Assembly (NCBI RefSeq): GCF_025685685.1
Contig: NZ_JAGSYH010000005.1
Location: forward strand, 620,001-684,000
DNA length: 64,000 bases
Reading direction: 5' to 3'
Source of the DNA: Acidicapsa dinghuensis
GTDB taxonomy: Bacteria; Acidobacteriota; Terriglobia; Terriglobales; Acidobacteriaceae
Shown: in pieces, positions 33,544 through 43,605 of the stretch
Layout of the letters: every line of letters starts with the position of its first letter
How positions within the stretch are numbered: the first letter of the stretch is position 1
Notes under the pieces: generated by a model
Databases searched by the model: none
Seen by the model: the letters and a program-made list of their open reading frames with translations, nothing else
What the model was told of the DNA's origin: nothing
Position numbers and translations under genes: made by a program

Positions 33544-35502
33544 CTAGTTGTCGTCTTCGCTGGTTTTATTGTCCGCGACCTTCTCTGGAGTGGTGCGCGG
33601 CTTAGTTATATCGTCCAGAAAATCAGTCGTACCGTTTGCCCGCTCAAGCGCAGGGTAGCGCAGCCCATCGTGATAGCCGATTTCGTAGTTGGAAACAAAA
33701 GTGTCGGCCTGCACGATCAGGTGAATCGGGTCTTGCGTGCCCTTGGCTGCCTTGATCGCGTCCTTCAGCGCATCCGCCGAGTAGATATGCCCATCCACTG
33801 CGATGATCTTGTATCCGGGAGCCAGCCGCGCCTTGTCCGCCGGTCCGTTCCAGCGCACATCACGCAGCACGCCGCTATCGCTGATCGTTACACCCACCGA
33901 GTACCAGAAATCCGGTCCATCGTGAAAATCAGCCCGGACGGCGTTTTCTGATTCAGTCGGCTTGTCGCGATAGACCAGCCGGAAACCGCCACGCTCGATT
34001 CCAGCTACATCCGCATGCGGATTAATTAGGTCTACCCGCTCATGCAGGAACTTCGCCCAGTCATAAGGCACAACCCCGTTCAGGTCCTTGATCAACTCTT
34101 CGCGGTTGTAGGTCACGATCTCTGGGCCGGTATTGCCTCCAAGCCCGAGAAATATCTTGAGAAAGTCATCAATCGACTTTTGATTATTTGTCTGTTGGCG
34201 GATCAGTGTGTCGACGTCGAGCCACAGCAGTTCGCCTTCATCGTAGTAGTCCTGGCTGCGCCGCCAGTTGACCCATGCCGGGTTGCCGCCACGCAGAATG
34301 CTTGCGGAGACGGCGGTATCTTCTGTCGGACGCCACAAGCGGCCAGTCTTGTAGTCGAGATCGGCCGCCGTCATCGCCAGCATGTCGCGGTATTGATCCT
34401 GATTGCGTAGTCCGGCACGGGCCGCCATTACGTTGCCCAGGTACTGCGTAAGCCCCTCATATACCCACAGCAGCGAGCCCTGCTGCATGGTGGCAAAGTC
34501 CTTCTGATACAGGTTGAACGGCCTGCGGTACTTGCCATTCCAGCTATGCGTGAACTCGTGCGCCAGCAGATCCGCATCGGCCAGCATGCGCTTGTCATCG
34601 GAAAATGCTTTTTCAGCCACGCCGTTGTCGGACGATTGCCCATGCTCCAACCCTTCGCCGCCCGCAACATCGGAGAGCGTCAACAGAAAGTGATAGACGT
34701 GATAGTGGTGCGAGGCGTATTCGACGCTCGCTTCGCGCACCAGATTGCTGATCTCGGCCAGTGCTGCCGGGCGCAGATTCGAGTCTTCCGGCGCATCTGA
34801 AGCAACGTCAATGTAGTGCTTCGGCGTAATCTCCGGAGCCAGCGGAAACTCGTGAAAATACTGGCCCGTGATGATGGGAGAATCCTCAAGCTGCTCCACG
34901 TTGGTTGCCGCAAACTTTGTCGTTACCGACTGCCGGTCGTTCGCGGTCGCAGGCACTGGCCATGCACCCGATCCCTCCGGGGTAAGCGCCGTGCCCACAC
35001 CCCAGCCTGCCGGAACAATCAGCGATGCCTGAATCGGAATATCCCGCACCGGCACGCCTGCCGGATACATCAGCAGCCTCTCCCACTCCAGCACAGCCAG
35101 TTTCTGCGAGACGCGCGTGGTCGCAATGCAGTCCAGATGCGCATGCAATGTCGTAACACCCTTGGGAATCTCCACATGGAACTGGTAAAGGTCCGTGTCA
35201 TCGCGCCGCCATTGCAGCTTTTGGCCATTTGCAGTGAAAACCACGCCAACGATTTCAGATACGGGTCCGGTCGGCATGTGATTGCCGGGAATCCACTCGG
35301 GAGTCGTAAGAGATAGCGGGCCTGCCGTTACCGGGAAGTCAATCTCTGCGTGGTAGATCTTGCGGGGCGCGTCGCTCAGATCGGCTGTGATCTGTATCGG
35401 GGTTTTGGCGGGGGCGGCTAGACCAAGACTTGCACTGGAAACGAAACCCGCAGCGGCCAGCAACCAGGCCACCTGGGTGGGGAAGGGAAACAGCTTCGGC
35501 AT
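33544..35502 (-). CDS. M61 family metallopeptidase (glycyl aminopeptidase-like)
   Basis: A 652-residue exported peptidase. A signal peptide runs from about residue 8 to 29 (QVAWLLAAAGFVSSASLGLA). The N-terminal beta domain (about 30-230) precedes the catalytic domain with zinc site LLAHEFTHSWNGKYRRP (HExxH with the following WNGK) and the downstream Glu in YEGLTQYLG. The C-terminus carries a PDZ-like domain (about 540-620), containing GPADKARLAPGYKIIAVDG. This is the M61 architecture, which cleaves N-terminal Gly/Ala residues. The protein ends in an acidic KTSEDDN tail. Confidence 0.92.
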   Translation of the reverse strand: MPKLFPFPTQVAWLLAAAGFVSSASLGLAAPAKTPIQITADLSDAPRKIYHAEIDFPVTAGPLSLTTPEWIPGNHMPTGPVSEIVGVVFTANGQKLQWRRDDTDLYQFHVEIPKGVTTLHAHLDCIATTRVSQKLAVLEWERLLMYPAGVPVRDIPIQASLIVPAGWGVGTALTPEGSGAWPVPATANDRQSVTTKFAATNVEQLEDSPIITGQYFHEFPLAPEITPKHYIDVASDAPEDSNLRPAALAEISNLVREASVEYASHHYHVYHFLLTLSDVAGGEGLEHGQSSDNGVAEKAFSDDKRMLADADLLAHEFTHSWNGKYRRPFNLYQKDFATMQQGSLLWVYEGLTQYLGNVMAARAGLRNQDQYRDMLAMTAADLDYKTGRLWRPTEDTAVSASILRGGNPAWVNWRRSQDYYDEGELLWLDVDTLIRQQTNNQKSIDDFLKIFLGLGGNTGPEIVTYNREELIKDLNGVVPYDWAKFLHERVDLINPHADVAGIERGGFRLVYRDKPTESENAVRADFHDGPDFWYSVGVTISDSGVLRDVRWNGPADKARLAPGYKIIAVDGHIYSADALKDAIKAAKGTQDPIHLIVQADTFVSNYEIGYHDGLRYPALERANGTTDFLDDITKPRTTPEKVADNKTSEDDN

Positions 35503-35689
35503 TTTGAGGGCAATTCTCCTGAAAACATAAGGGTACAGCAGCCATCCGGCCCGCTCCGCGCCTCCGGCTTACGTTTTCCTTATGCGAGGCCGGGTGTGGC
35601 GCGTTACCCTATGTTCACAATCATTCGCAGCCCCCCGCCGTGCTGTGCCACTGACTACATTTCAGAATTTGCCAAAAAGGGAGAGATAC

Positions 35690-37120
35690 GTGTCTGACAA
35701 TTACCGGAATTTTCTAGCCCTGAGCTACGAGGAGCTGGAAGAGAAGAACCTGGCTATCAAGGCCGACCGCCTGAATCGTGTTTCCGCGGACGAAATTCGC
35801 GAAAAGCGGCTCAAGGATCTGAAGGACCAGACGCATATCAAAGCCGTCACCGTGCTCTTCAGCGACCTCGAAGGCCGTCTGCACCTGCTCGACTACGACA
35901 AAAAGTTCCTTCTCTCCAGCTACGACAATCTGACCTTCGACGGTTCTTCGATTCGCGGCTTTACCGCGCAGAAGGAAAGCGATCTGCGTCTCGGTATCGA
36001 CTGGAGCGCCTTTTACTGGGTGCCGGCGGATATTTTCGGCACCGGCAAAGTGCTGGTTTTCGGTATCGTTATCGACAAGAACGGCGAGCCTTACTCCGGC
36101 GATCTGCGCGGTGTACTCAAGAATTACTCTGACTCGCTCTACGCCGAAAAAGGTTACACGCTTAACGCCGCCAATGAAATCGAGGGCTTCCTTTTTGCCG
36201 GCGTCGACGCTGAGAAGAAGTTCGCCCAGACCGGCCGTTTCGATTACGTAAACACCGGTGGTTACTACCATTCGCTGCCGCTCGATCCGCTGCGCCGCTT
36301 TATCGACACAGCAGCTGAAGTGCAGCGCGCCATGGGCTTCCAGAACGAAAAGGATCACCCGGAAGTCGCGCCCAGCCAGTTCGAGATCAACTACAGCTAC
36401 GGCGAAGTCGTAGCTGCAGCCGACCAGATTCAGCTCTACAAGCTGCTCACCCGCCAGATCGCCAATAACCTGGGCTACACGGCATCGTTCCTTCCTAAGC
36501 CAGTGGTCGGCGTCAACGGCAGCGGCATGCACACCAACATGTCCATCACTAAGGACAAGACGAATCTCTTCTGGGATCCCAAAGGACAGGAGCAGCTATC
36601 GTCTTTCGGTTGGGAGTACATCGACCGCATTCTCTCGCACGCGCTCGATATCTGCCTGATCCTGAACCCCAGCGTGAACAGCTATCGCCGCCTTGATCCC
36701 CACTTCGAAGCGCCGAACCAGATCAAGGCTTCGGCAACCGATCGCGGCTCGATGATCCGCGTGCCCATCGGCAACTCGCGCTCCATGCGCGTTGAGTGCC
36801 GCTCGGTAGCTCCGGATGCGAATCCGTATCTGGTGCTCTACTCGCTCTTCAAGACCGGCATCGACGGCGAGATCGCTTCCATCGACAACCTGCGTCAGGC
36901 GCAGCGCTACCTGCCCGACAATATCTACAGCGCCATCGGCGACTTCGAAAAGTCAGAGTGGATCGCGAAGATTCTCGGTGCCGATGTGCAGGGCCGTTTC
37001 GTTGATCTGAAGAAGGGTTCAGCAGACCGCTCACCGCGCCTGCTCGGCACCTTCGTCAAGCCCTCGGAAGTGCAGTATCATCACGAGGTCTACAACCAGG
37101 CCCTTTGGAACGAGTTCTAG
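35690..37120 (+). CDS. glnA: Type I glutamine synthetase
   Basis: A 476-residue protein that makes glutamine from glutamate and ammonium. The beta-grasp N-terminal domain has LYDGSS-like FDGSSIRGF; catalytic-domain motifs include QFEINYSYGEVVAAADQI, NGSGMHTNMSI, SVNSYRRLDPHFEAPNQ and RGSMIRVPIGNSRSMRVECRS. The start is GTG at 35690, preceded by GGGAGAG; the upstream open frame has a non-conserved N-terminus. The adenylylation loop NLYDLP of enteric GlnA is not present (RYLPDNIYSAIG instead), so control by adenylylation is doubtful. A strong terminator follows. It may be a GSI-alpha-like or a specialised GS-family ligase, but the motifs are those of a true GS. Confidence 0.93.
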   Translation: MSDNYRNFLALSYEELEEKNLAIKADRLNRVSADEIREKRLKDLKDQTHIKAVTVLFSDLEGRLHLLDYDKKFLLSSYDNLTFDGSSIRGFTAQKESDLRLGIDWSAFYWVPADIFGTGKVLVFGIVIDKNGEPYSGDLRGVLKNYSDSLYAEKGYTLNAANEIEGFLFAGVDAEKKFAQTGRFDYVNTGGYYHSLPLDPLRRFIDTAAEVQRAMGFQNEKDHPEVAPSQFEINYSYGEVVAAADQIQLYKLLTRQIANNLGYTASFLPKPVVGVNGSGMHTNMSITKDKTNLFWDPKGQEQLSSFGWEYIDRILSHALDICLILNPSVNSYRRLDPHFEAPNQIKASATDRGSMIRVPIGNSRSMRVECRSVAPDANPYLVLYSLFKTGIDGEIASIDNLRQAQRYLPDNIYSAIGDFEKSEWIAKILGADVQGRFVDLKKGSADRSPRLLGTFVKPSEVQYHHEVYNQALWNEF

Positions 37121-37143
37121 ACTGCGTTCTGGTCATGACGTGT

Positions 37144-37179
37144 AAGAAGGCCCGGCTTCGCGCCGGGCCTTCTTGTTTT
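37144..37179 (+). terminator. Intrinsic terminator of glnA
   Basis: A 13-bp stem AAGAAGGCCCGGC / GCCGGGCCTTCTT with loop TTCGC, followed by GTTTT. It lies 23 bases after the stop codon. Confidence 0.93.
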
Positions 37180-37231
37180 GGTGCCGATATTGCGTGGCAT
37201 AGCTGAAGACGCACACGGTATACAGGCTGCC

Positions 37232-39547
37232 ATGTATAAATTGGGAATCGTGTTGCGAGTCTCTAACCACTCATCCATATTTCGCGCCTTATTGATTGCA
37301 ACCCTGCTCCTTTCGTTTAAGGCATCTGCCGTTCATGCGCAGGCCACGCGCTTTGTCGATCCACGCATAGCTGCCGGCGGCGATGGAGCTACAATCCCCG
37401 GACCGGCCATGCCCTTCGGCATGGTCAAGCCCGGCCCCGATGTAGGCCGTAACAATGAGAATTCGGGCTGGTCCGCGAAAGGCGACATCAACGGATTCAG
37501 CCAGACCCACGTCAGCGGCACTGGCGGCGGCCCGAAGTACGGCAACATTCTCATCCAGCCAACCGTGGGAGAAGTGCAATCAACGGCCTACAGCTCTCCG
37601 CGTCAGGATGAACAGATCGAGCTTGGCTCTTACGCTGTCACACTTGCGCGCTACAACGTTCGCGCTGAGATCGCTTCTTCCACTCGCGCGGCCATCTACC
37701 GCTTCACCTATCCCGAAACCGGCAAAGCCAACATCCTCTTCGATACCAGCCACTGCCTCACGCGCCAGCGTCATCCCGGCGACGCATGCGATACAGCTCC
37801 GCAATCAGGCGAGAAGCCAATCGAAGAGTCGCAGCACGTAACGGCCTCCGAGGCTCATATTGTCTCGCCCACAGAGGTTGCAGGCTCAACCACGATTACT
37901 GGAGGCTGGAATCGCCAGACCAACACATACACCGTCTATTTCGACGCCGTTACCGATACACCCGCCGCAACCTTCGGAACATGGCAGGGAAATGAACTGA
38001 GCAGCGGCTCAAAGCAGACCAAAGGCGGCGAATTCGAAAAGACCGGCGCATGGCTGCAGTTTGCAACCCATGCCAATCAACAGGTCACGCTGAAGATCGG
38101 CATCTCGTTCATAAGCGAGGAACAGGCCCGCAAAAATCTACTCACAGAAATTCCAGCTTTCGACTTCGCCCAGGTACGCGAGCGGAACATCGCCACGTGG
38201 AGCAGGGAACTGAGCGCCATCGATCTGCACAGTGCGACTGACGCGCAGGCCACCATGTTCTATACCGCGCTCTATCACGCGATGCTGATGCCCGTAGACC
38301 GTACTGGTGAAAACCCACTGTGGCAATCGCAGGAGCCGTACTATGACGACTTCTATACCCTCTGGGACACCTTCCGCACCACCAATCCTCTACTCACGCT
38401 CATCGCTCCCGGTCGCGAACGCGACATTGTCCGTTCGCTAATTGACACATGGCGCCACGAAGGCTGGCTGCCCGATGGGCGCAGCGGCAACTTCACCGGC
38501 AACACGCAGGGTGGCAGCAACGCCGAAATGGTGCTCGGCGACGCTTACGCTAAACACCTGCCCGGCATCGACTGGAACGCCGCATACGAAGCCATGCAGA
38601 AGGACGCCGAAGCCACCCCACCTGAGCCTATGCGCGAAGGCCGCGGCGGCATCGATGACTGGAAGAGCATCGGGTACGTCAGCATCCAGGGCTCTGATCG
38701 CCCGGCTTCCAAAACCATGGAGTACGCCGCCAACGACTATGAACTTGCGTTAATGGCTAAAGGGTTAGGCCGCGAAGCCGACTATGGCAAATATCTCCAA
38801 CGCTCTGGCAACTGGCAAAACCTCTGGGACGCAAGCTATTCCGAAGCTGGTATTCACGGCTTCATCCGTCCGCGCAATCACGACGGCTCATGGAAACCCA
38901 ACTTTAACGCAGATCAGCAGGGCACGTGGGGAGGCGACGACTTCTACGAAGACAACTCGCGCACCTACTCGCTCGATGTTCCGCAGGACGTACATGGCCT
39001 AATTGAGAAGTGCGGCGGCAAAGACGCCTTCATCCATCGCCTCGACGAGTTCTTCAGTTCCCCACATGGCTTCGATGCTGGCAATGAACCCGGCTTCCTG
39101 ACGCCGTATCTCTATATCTGGGCAGGCCGTCAGGACAAAACCGCCGCCGAAGTCCGCCATATCCTTGCCTCGCGCTATCGCCCGCAGCCGGACGGCATCC
39201 CCGGCAACGATGACGCTGGCGCCATCTCCGCCTGGTACATCTTCGGCCTCATCGGCATCTACCCCAACGCCGGGCAGGATGTATATCTCATCGGCAGTCC
39301 GGCAGTTCCCGAGGTCACGTTGCACGTCGGGGACGGCAAGACCTTCACCATCGAAGCGAAAGACACTTCCGCAGCGAACCAATACATTCAGAGCGCGATG
39401 CTCAACGGCAAACCCTTCACACGCGCATGGCTGACGCAGGAAGAAATCACCTCCGGCGGCCGTATTGTCTTTCAGATGGGTCCAAAGCCCGCAAACTGGG
39501 CCACCGGTCAACCTCCGCCGTCGAGTTCTGATACTGACTCCCATTAG
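37232..39547 (+). CDS. GH92 family alpha-1,2-mannosidase-like glycosyl hydrolase
   Basis: A 771-residue exported enzyme. A signal peptide (MYKLGIVLRVSNHSSIFRAL ... FKASAVHAQ) is followed by an N-terminal beta domain starting RFVDPRIAAGGDGAT. GH92 landmarks: AMPFGMVKPGPDVG, DFYTLWDTFRTTNPLLTLI, GGSNAEMVLGDAYAK, EDNSRTYSLDVPQDV and GNDDAGAISAWYIFGLIGIYPNAG. GH92 are calcium-dependent exo-mannosidases acting on N-glycan or mannan side chains. The start is placed at ATG 37232, after the glnA terminator; an upstream TTG is possible but has no signal sequence in frame at the N-terminus. It lies just before the ATP-grasp operon, with a 154-base gap. Confidence 0.93.
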   Translation: MYKLGIVLRVSNHSSIFRALLIATLLLSFKASAVHAQATRFVDPRIAAGGDGATIPGPAMPFGMVKPGPDVGRNNENSGWSAKGDINGFSQTHVSGTGGGPKYGNILIQPTVGEVQSTAYSSPRQDEQIELGSYAVTLARYNVRAEIASSTRAAIYRFTYPETGKANILFDTSHCLTRQRHPGDACDTAPQSGEKPIEESQHVTASEAHIVSPTEVAGSTTITGGWNRQTNTYTVYFDAVTDTPAATFGTWQGNELSSGSKQTKGGEFEKTGAWLQFATHANQQVTLKIGISFISEEQARKNLLTEIPAFDFAQVRERNIATWSRELSAIDLHSATDAQATMFYTALYHAMLMPVDRTGENPLWQSQEPYYDDFYTLWDTFRTTNPLLTLIAPGRERDIVRSLIDTWRHEGWLPDGRSGNFTGNTQGGSNAEMVLGDAYAKHLPGIDWNAAYEAMQKDAEATPPEPMREGRGGIDDWKSIGYVSIQGSDRPASKTMEYAANDYELALMAKGLGREADYGKYLQRSGNWQNLWDASYSEAGIHGFIRPRNHDGSWKPNFNADQQGTWGGDDFYEDNSRTYSLDVPQDVHGLIEKCGGKDAFIHRLDEFFSSPHGFDAGNEPGFLTPYLYIWAGRQDKTAAEVRHILASRYRPQPDGIPGNDDAGAISAWYIFGLIGIYPNAGQDVYLIGSPAVPEVTLHVGDGKTFTIEAKDTSAANQYIQSAMLNGKPFTRAWLTQEEITSGGRIVFQMGPKPANWATGQPPPSSSDTDSH

Positions 39548-39701
39548 AAGTTTGCTGAATCATTCCATGAAGTAAAAAGATCAAGCCTCGGAAACACTGG
39601 TGATTCCGCTAAGTCGGTGTACTCTATTGTGAACCGCAGCGGAAACCCGCTGCTTCTGCCGCCATTTACGACAACTCACCAAAGGATTCGCCATCGACCG
39701 G

Positions 39702-41252
39702 ATGAGTGCACAGGAGCCCGTATCTCTCGACAACCTTCCATCCCGCAATCAGGCGGATAGCACCTCTGCGCGGATGGAACGTGACCTGAGCAGCCTCTTC
39801 GGCGACTATCTGCTCGACGACGCATACGACGAGATGCGCACTCAAGATGGAGCCATCCGCCCTCACTATCGCGCGCTGATGGAAACCATCGCCAACCTGC
39901 CACCGGATGAGCTCCTACGCCGCAAGCAGTCTGCCGATCTCTCGTTTCTCACCCAAGGCATAACCTTCACCGTCTATGGCCGCGAAGAAGGCACCGAGCG
40001 CATCTTTCCCTACGATCTGCTGCCCCGGCTCATCTCCGCCGACGAGTGGGACCGCATCGAGCACGGCCTTACCCAACGCATCACCGCGCTCAATCATTTC
40101 CTGCGCGACATCTACAGCGAAGAGAAAATCCTCCGCGACCGCATCATTCCCCGCGACCTCGTGTACAGCTGCAAGCACTACCGCCGCCAGATGCGCGGCC
40201 TCGATGTCCCGCGCGGCGTCTACATCGCCGTTGTCGGCAGCGATCTGCTGCGCCTGCGCACCGGCGAATACGTCGTGCTAGAAGACAATCTGCGCGTGCC
40301 CTCGGGCGTGAGCTACATGCTCACCAACCGCCGCGTCATGAAACGCACCTTTCCCAAGCTCTTTCATAGTTATGGAGTCAAACCCATCGAGCACTACCCG
40401 CAGCTCCTGCTCAACACGCTGCGCTCGCTTGCTCCCGAAGGGCGCCCCGAGCCCAACATCGTCCTCCTCACCCCCGGCGTCTATAACTCCGCTTATTTCG
40501 AACACACATATCTTGCCCGCCAGATGGGAATCGATCTTGTCGAAGGCCGCGACCTCGTCACCCACGACAATATCGTCTACATGCGCACCACCGATGGGCT
40601 CAAGCGCGTCGACGTCATTTACCGCCGGGTTGACGATGATTTCAGTGACCCTCTCATCTTTCGCGCCGATTCGACGCTCGGCTGCGCGGGCCTCTTCAAC
40701 GCCTATCGCGCCGGCAACGTCACAGTGACCAACGCCTTCGGCACCGGTCTTGCGGATGACAAAGCCATGTACGCATACGTGCCGCGCATCATCAAGTACT
40801 ACCTAGACGAAGATCCGATTCTGAACAATGTCGAAACCTATCTGCTCACCGAAGATGCATCGCGCCAGCATGTGCTCGACAACCTCGACAAGCTCGTCGT
40901 CAAAGCCGTAGGCGAAAGCGGCGGATACGGCATGCTTATCGGTCCGCAATCGACTGCAAAGCAGCGCGAAGAGTTTCGCGCAGCTATAGAAGCCAATCCG
41001 CGCAACTACATCGCACAGCCAACGCTCGATTTCTCGCGTGCCCCCTGCCTCTTCGGCAACCACATCGAGCCGCGCCACGTCGATCTGCGTCCGTACATCC
41101 TTTTTGGAGACAAAGTAAACATCGTGCCCGGCGGCCTGACACGCGTAGCACTTGAAAAGGGTTCTCTGGTCGTCAATTCATCGCAGGGCGGCGGCAGCAA
41201 AGATACCTGGGTACTTGAATCGCAAGGCGAAGCAGTGCAGTTCAGCGAATAA
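39702..41252 (+). CDS. Circularly permuted ATP-grasp protein (DUF404/DUF407)
   Basis: A 516-residue protein of the circularly permuted ATP-grasp family. Motifs include [42 protein letters not shown], the strongly conserved [18 protein letters not shown] and [14 protein letters not shown], and, near the C-terminus, [11 protein letters not shown] and [16 protein letters not shown]-grasp enzymes make amide or peptide bonds using ATP; members of this clade are predicted to ligate peptides or amino acids. It heads an operon with an alpha-E protein, a DUF1905 protein and a transglutaminase. The gene is not preceded by a strong ribosome-binding site, so a later start ([13 protein letters not shown]) is possible. 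Confidence 0.88.
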   Translation: MSAQEPVSLDNLPSRNQADSTSARMERDLSSLFGDYLLDDAYDEMRTQDGAIRPHYRALMETIANLPPDELLRRKQSADLSFLTQGITFTVYGREEGTERIFPYDLLPRLISADEWDRIEHGLTQRITALNHFLRDIYSEEKILRDRIIPRDLVYSCKHYRRQMRGLDVPRGVYIAVVGSDLLRLRTGEYVVLEDNLRVPSGVSYMLTNRRVMKRTFPKLFHSYGVKPIEHYPQLLLNTLRSLAPEGRPEPNIVLLTPGVYNSAYFEHTYLARQMGIDLVEGRDLVTHDNIVYMRTTDGLKRVDVIYRRVDDDFSDPLIFRADSTLGCAGLFNAYRAGNVTVTNAFGTGLADDKAMYAYVPRIIKYYLDEDPILNNVETYLLTEDASRQHVLDNLDKLVVKAVGESGGYGMLIGPQSTAKQREEFRAAIEANPRNYIAQPTLDFSRAPCLFGNHIEPRHVDLRPYILFGDKVNIVPGGLTRVALEKGSLVVNSSQGGGSKDTWVLESQGEAVQFSE

Positions 41253-41313
41253 AGAGCAGTGGAGTACAGCAGTGAGCAGTGCCGTAGTTCGACGACCCAT
41301 GGGAGGAGTAAGA

Positions 41314-42276
41314 ATGCTTTCCCGCGTTGCCGATAGCCTTTATTGGATGAGCCGCTACCTCGAGCGCTCCGAAAACACCGTACGCCAACTCGATGTAACG
41401 CTTAGTCTGCTTCTCGACACCTCATCAACCACCGCGGAAACACGCTGGCTGCGTCTGCTCGCGGCGCTAGGCAATCCGCCGGGGCTGACGTGGACAGGCG
41501 ATCCCGATGAGCTGACGCGCACGCTCATCTTCGATCCTGTCCAACCGTCTTCGGTTACATCCTGTATCAACTTAGCGCGCGAAAACGCACGCCAGGTTCG
41601 CGAAGAAATCTCCAGCGAGCAATGGCAGCGCGTCAATCGGCTCTATCATCACATCCGCTCGCCGCAGGCGCAAAATCAGTTCCGCTCCAACATGAACGAC
41701 TTTCTCGCCACCATAATCGATGGCATTCATCTCTTCAAAGGTGTAAGTGATACTACGATGATCCATGGCGAGGGATGGCAGTTCATCCGCCTCGGCCGCT
41801 ATCTCGAACGCGCTTACGCGACAGCGACGCTGCTTGAGGTCTATCAGGAAAGTTTGCTCAATCTTCCCGAGCGTGAGCACTCCGGATACCAATACCTAGA
41901 ACTTGTTGGCCTGCTTCGATGTTGCACTTCTTTCGAAGCCTACTGTCAGGTCTACACCGCCGATCTCACCCCCGACCGCATCCTCGAGTTCCTCGTTCTC
42001 AATCGTGACTTTCCCCATGCGTTGCGTTATTCGATCGATGGTGTACGCCAGTCCCTCGATGCCATTCAACGTACGGGCGGCCGCCGTCCACCCGAGGAAC
42101 TGCTCGCCACCGCAGGCCGGCTGCACTCCATGCTGCGCTATACCACGATCGAAGAGATCCTCGACGGCAGCCCGGGCCGCTTCCTGCATTCCATTCGCGA
42201 ACAGTGTCTCCGCATCCACGAACTCATCTACCGCTACTACATCCACTATTCGATTCAATCCGCGCTTGCCGTTTAA
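41314..42276 (+). CDS. Alpha-E domain protein (DUF403)
   Basis: A 320-residue all-helical protein. It begins [20 protein letters not shown], the typical DUF403 N-terminus, and continues with helices such as [44 protein letters not shown] and [19 protein letters not shown]. It has no known enzymatic activity and always occurs next to permuted ATP-grasp and transglutaminase genes. The start is fixed by GGGAGGAGT ten bases upstream; the open frame extends upstream but overlaps the ATP-grasp end. It is separated from the ATP-grasp gene by 61 bases and from the DUF1905 gene by 31. Confidence 0.9.
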   Translation: MLSRVADSLYWMSRYLERSENTVRQLDVTLSLLLDTSSTTAETRWLRLLAALGNPPGLTWTGDPDELTRTLIFDPVQPSSVTSCINLARENARQVREEISSEQWQRVNRLYHHIRSPQAQNQFRSNMNDFLATIIDGIHLFKGVSDTTMIHGEGWQFIRLGRYLERAYATATLLEVYQESLLNLPEREHSGYQYLELVGLLRCCTSFEAYCQVYTADLTPDRILEFLVLNRDFPHALRYSIDGVRQSLDAIQRTGGRRPPEELLATAGRLHSMLRYTTIEEILDGSPGRFLHSIREQCLRIHELIYRYYIHYSIQSALAV

Positions 42277-42307
42277 GCTGATCCAATCTCTGCGGGAGGG
42301 TCTTCTT

Positions 42308-42601
42308 ATGAAGCTCGACAAAACCTTCACAGCACAACTAGAAAAGAGCGCTAGTAAGGGAGGCTGGACCTATGTGGTTTGGGCGGATTCGGTTGAGTTC
42401 TTCCAGACTCGCGGTTTGGTTAAGGTCCGCGGTAAGGTCGATGGCCATCGCTTTGAAAGCTCATTCATGGCTCTTGGAGACGGACGGCACAAACTGCCGA
42501 TGAAATCGGATCTACTTGCGAAAATTGGCAAAAAAGCTGGGGATTTAGTGACGGTAGTTCTGGAACAGCGGATAGAGCGCAAGCCAAATCGCGCGGCGTG
42601 A
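42308..42601 (+). CDS. DUF1905-domain protein
   Basis: A small protein of 97 residues with the DUF1905 pattern: [55 protein letters not shown] and [23 protein letters not shown]1905 forms a small beta-barrel-like domain of unknown function, often found fused or near YdeI-type proteins. GGGAGGG lies just upstream of the ATG. Its position inside the ATP-grasp/alpha-E/transglutaminase operon is unusual to me. The stop codon lies 20 bases before the transglutaminase ATG. Confidence 0.87.
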   Translation: MKLDKTFTAQLEKSASKGGWTYVVWADSVEFFQTRGLVKVRGKVDGHRFESSFMALGDGRHKLPMKSDLLAKIGKKAGDLVTVVLEQRIERKPNRAA

Positions 42602-42621
42602 ACACACTCTCGGGAGCAAGC

Positions 42622-43605
42622 ATGAACTTCTACTCCATCCGCCATCTCACCCGCTTCCGCTACAAGCAGCCGGTCAGCGAAAGCATTATGGAAGTCCGCA
42701 TGCATCCGCGCTCGGACTCCAACCAGCACTGCCTCTCGTTCTCGCTTTCCGTCAGCCCGCGTTGCAGGGCATTTACCTATCGCGATCAATATGGCAACAA
42801 TGTCCACCACTTCGATATCCCCGGCGAACACGACCAGCTCATGATCGTCGCAGAGTCGCTCGTTGAGCAGCAGCCGCAACAGGACCTTCCCAACTTCTTA
42901 TCTTCCGATGCGTGGGGTGCGCTGGATGCATTAATTGCCGAAGGCGATTACGGCGAGATGCTTCTTCCCAGCATCTTTGCCAAGCCAACTCCTGCTCTTC
43001 TCGATCTCGCGGCAAAGCTCGAAGTCGTCCGCCGTGATGATCCCTTGCTTGTCGTTCAGGAGCTCAATAAGCGTCTCTACGATTATTTTGACTATGTTCC
43101 CCGCTCCACCCGTGTTGATTCGCCCATCGACGAGGCCATCGCCAATCACGCAGGCGTCTGTCAGGATTTCGCGCACACGATGATCGCTCTCCTGCGTCAC
43201 ATCGGAATTCCAGCCCGCTATGTCAGCGGTTACCTTTATCGCAGCCAGGAAAGTCTGGATCGTTCCACTCCCGATGTTTCACACGCATGGGTCGAAGCCT
43301 TTCTGCCCTATGTGAACTGGATTGGTTTTGATCCTACGAACGATCTGGTGGCTCACAACCGGCATATTCGCACCGCCATAGGACGTGATTATGCCGATGT
43401 TCCACCCACGCATGGAATTTTTCGAGGCAGTACGGAGAGCGAATTGTATGTCGCGGTGCAGGTCCAGGCCAGCGAAGAACCGCCTCCGCTCGACCGCAAG
43501 CTGCCAATTCCGGATGACTGGTCTGTGCTCGTCGAACGTGCGCAATATGCCCCCGAACGCGCGGTTCCAGTGCTCGATGCGCAGCAAATGCAACAGCAGC
43601 AATAG
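42622..43605 (+). CDS. Transglutaminase-like protein with bacterial N-terminal domain
   Basis: A 327-residue protein of the transglutaminase-like superfamily. An N-terminal bacterial-transglutaminase domain (SIRHLTRFRYKQPVSES ... EVRMHPRSD) is followed by the catalytic domain. The triad is visible: Cys180 in AGVCQDFAHTM, His221 in SHAWVEAF, Asp237 in IGFDPTND. No signal peptide is present, so it is cytoplasmic. It closes the ATP-grasp operon. It may act as a peptidase or amidotransferase that works on the product of the ATP-grasp enzyme. The start is ATG 42622, supported by CGGGAGC; GTG at 42598 is possible. Confidence 0.9.
   Translation: MNFYSIRHLTRFRYKQPVSESIMEVRMHPRSDSNQHCLSFSLSVSPRCRAFTYRDQYGNNVHHFDIPGEHDQLMIVAESLVEQQPQQDLPNFLSSDAWGALDALIAEGDYGEMLLPSIFAKPTPALLDLAAKLEVVRRDDPLLVVQELNKRLYDYFDYVPRSTRVDSPIDEAIANHAGVCQDFAHTMIALLRHIGIPARYVSGYLYRSQESLDRSTPDVSHAWVEAFLPYVNWIGFDPTNDLVAHNRHIRTAIGRDYADVPPTHGIFRGSTESELYVAVQVQASEEPPPLDRKLPIPDDWSVLVERAQYAPERAVPVLDAQQMQQQQ

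Noticed and set aside
35503..35689. Sigma-54 or NtrC-type promoter for glnA
   Set aside because: No GG-N10-GC element with a credible match.
35714..36532. Long minus-strand open frame opposite glnA
   Set aside because: Antisense shadow of a conserved gene; no motif.
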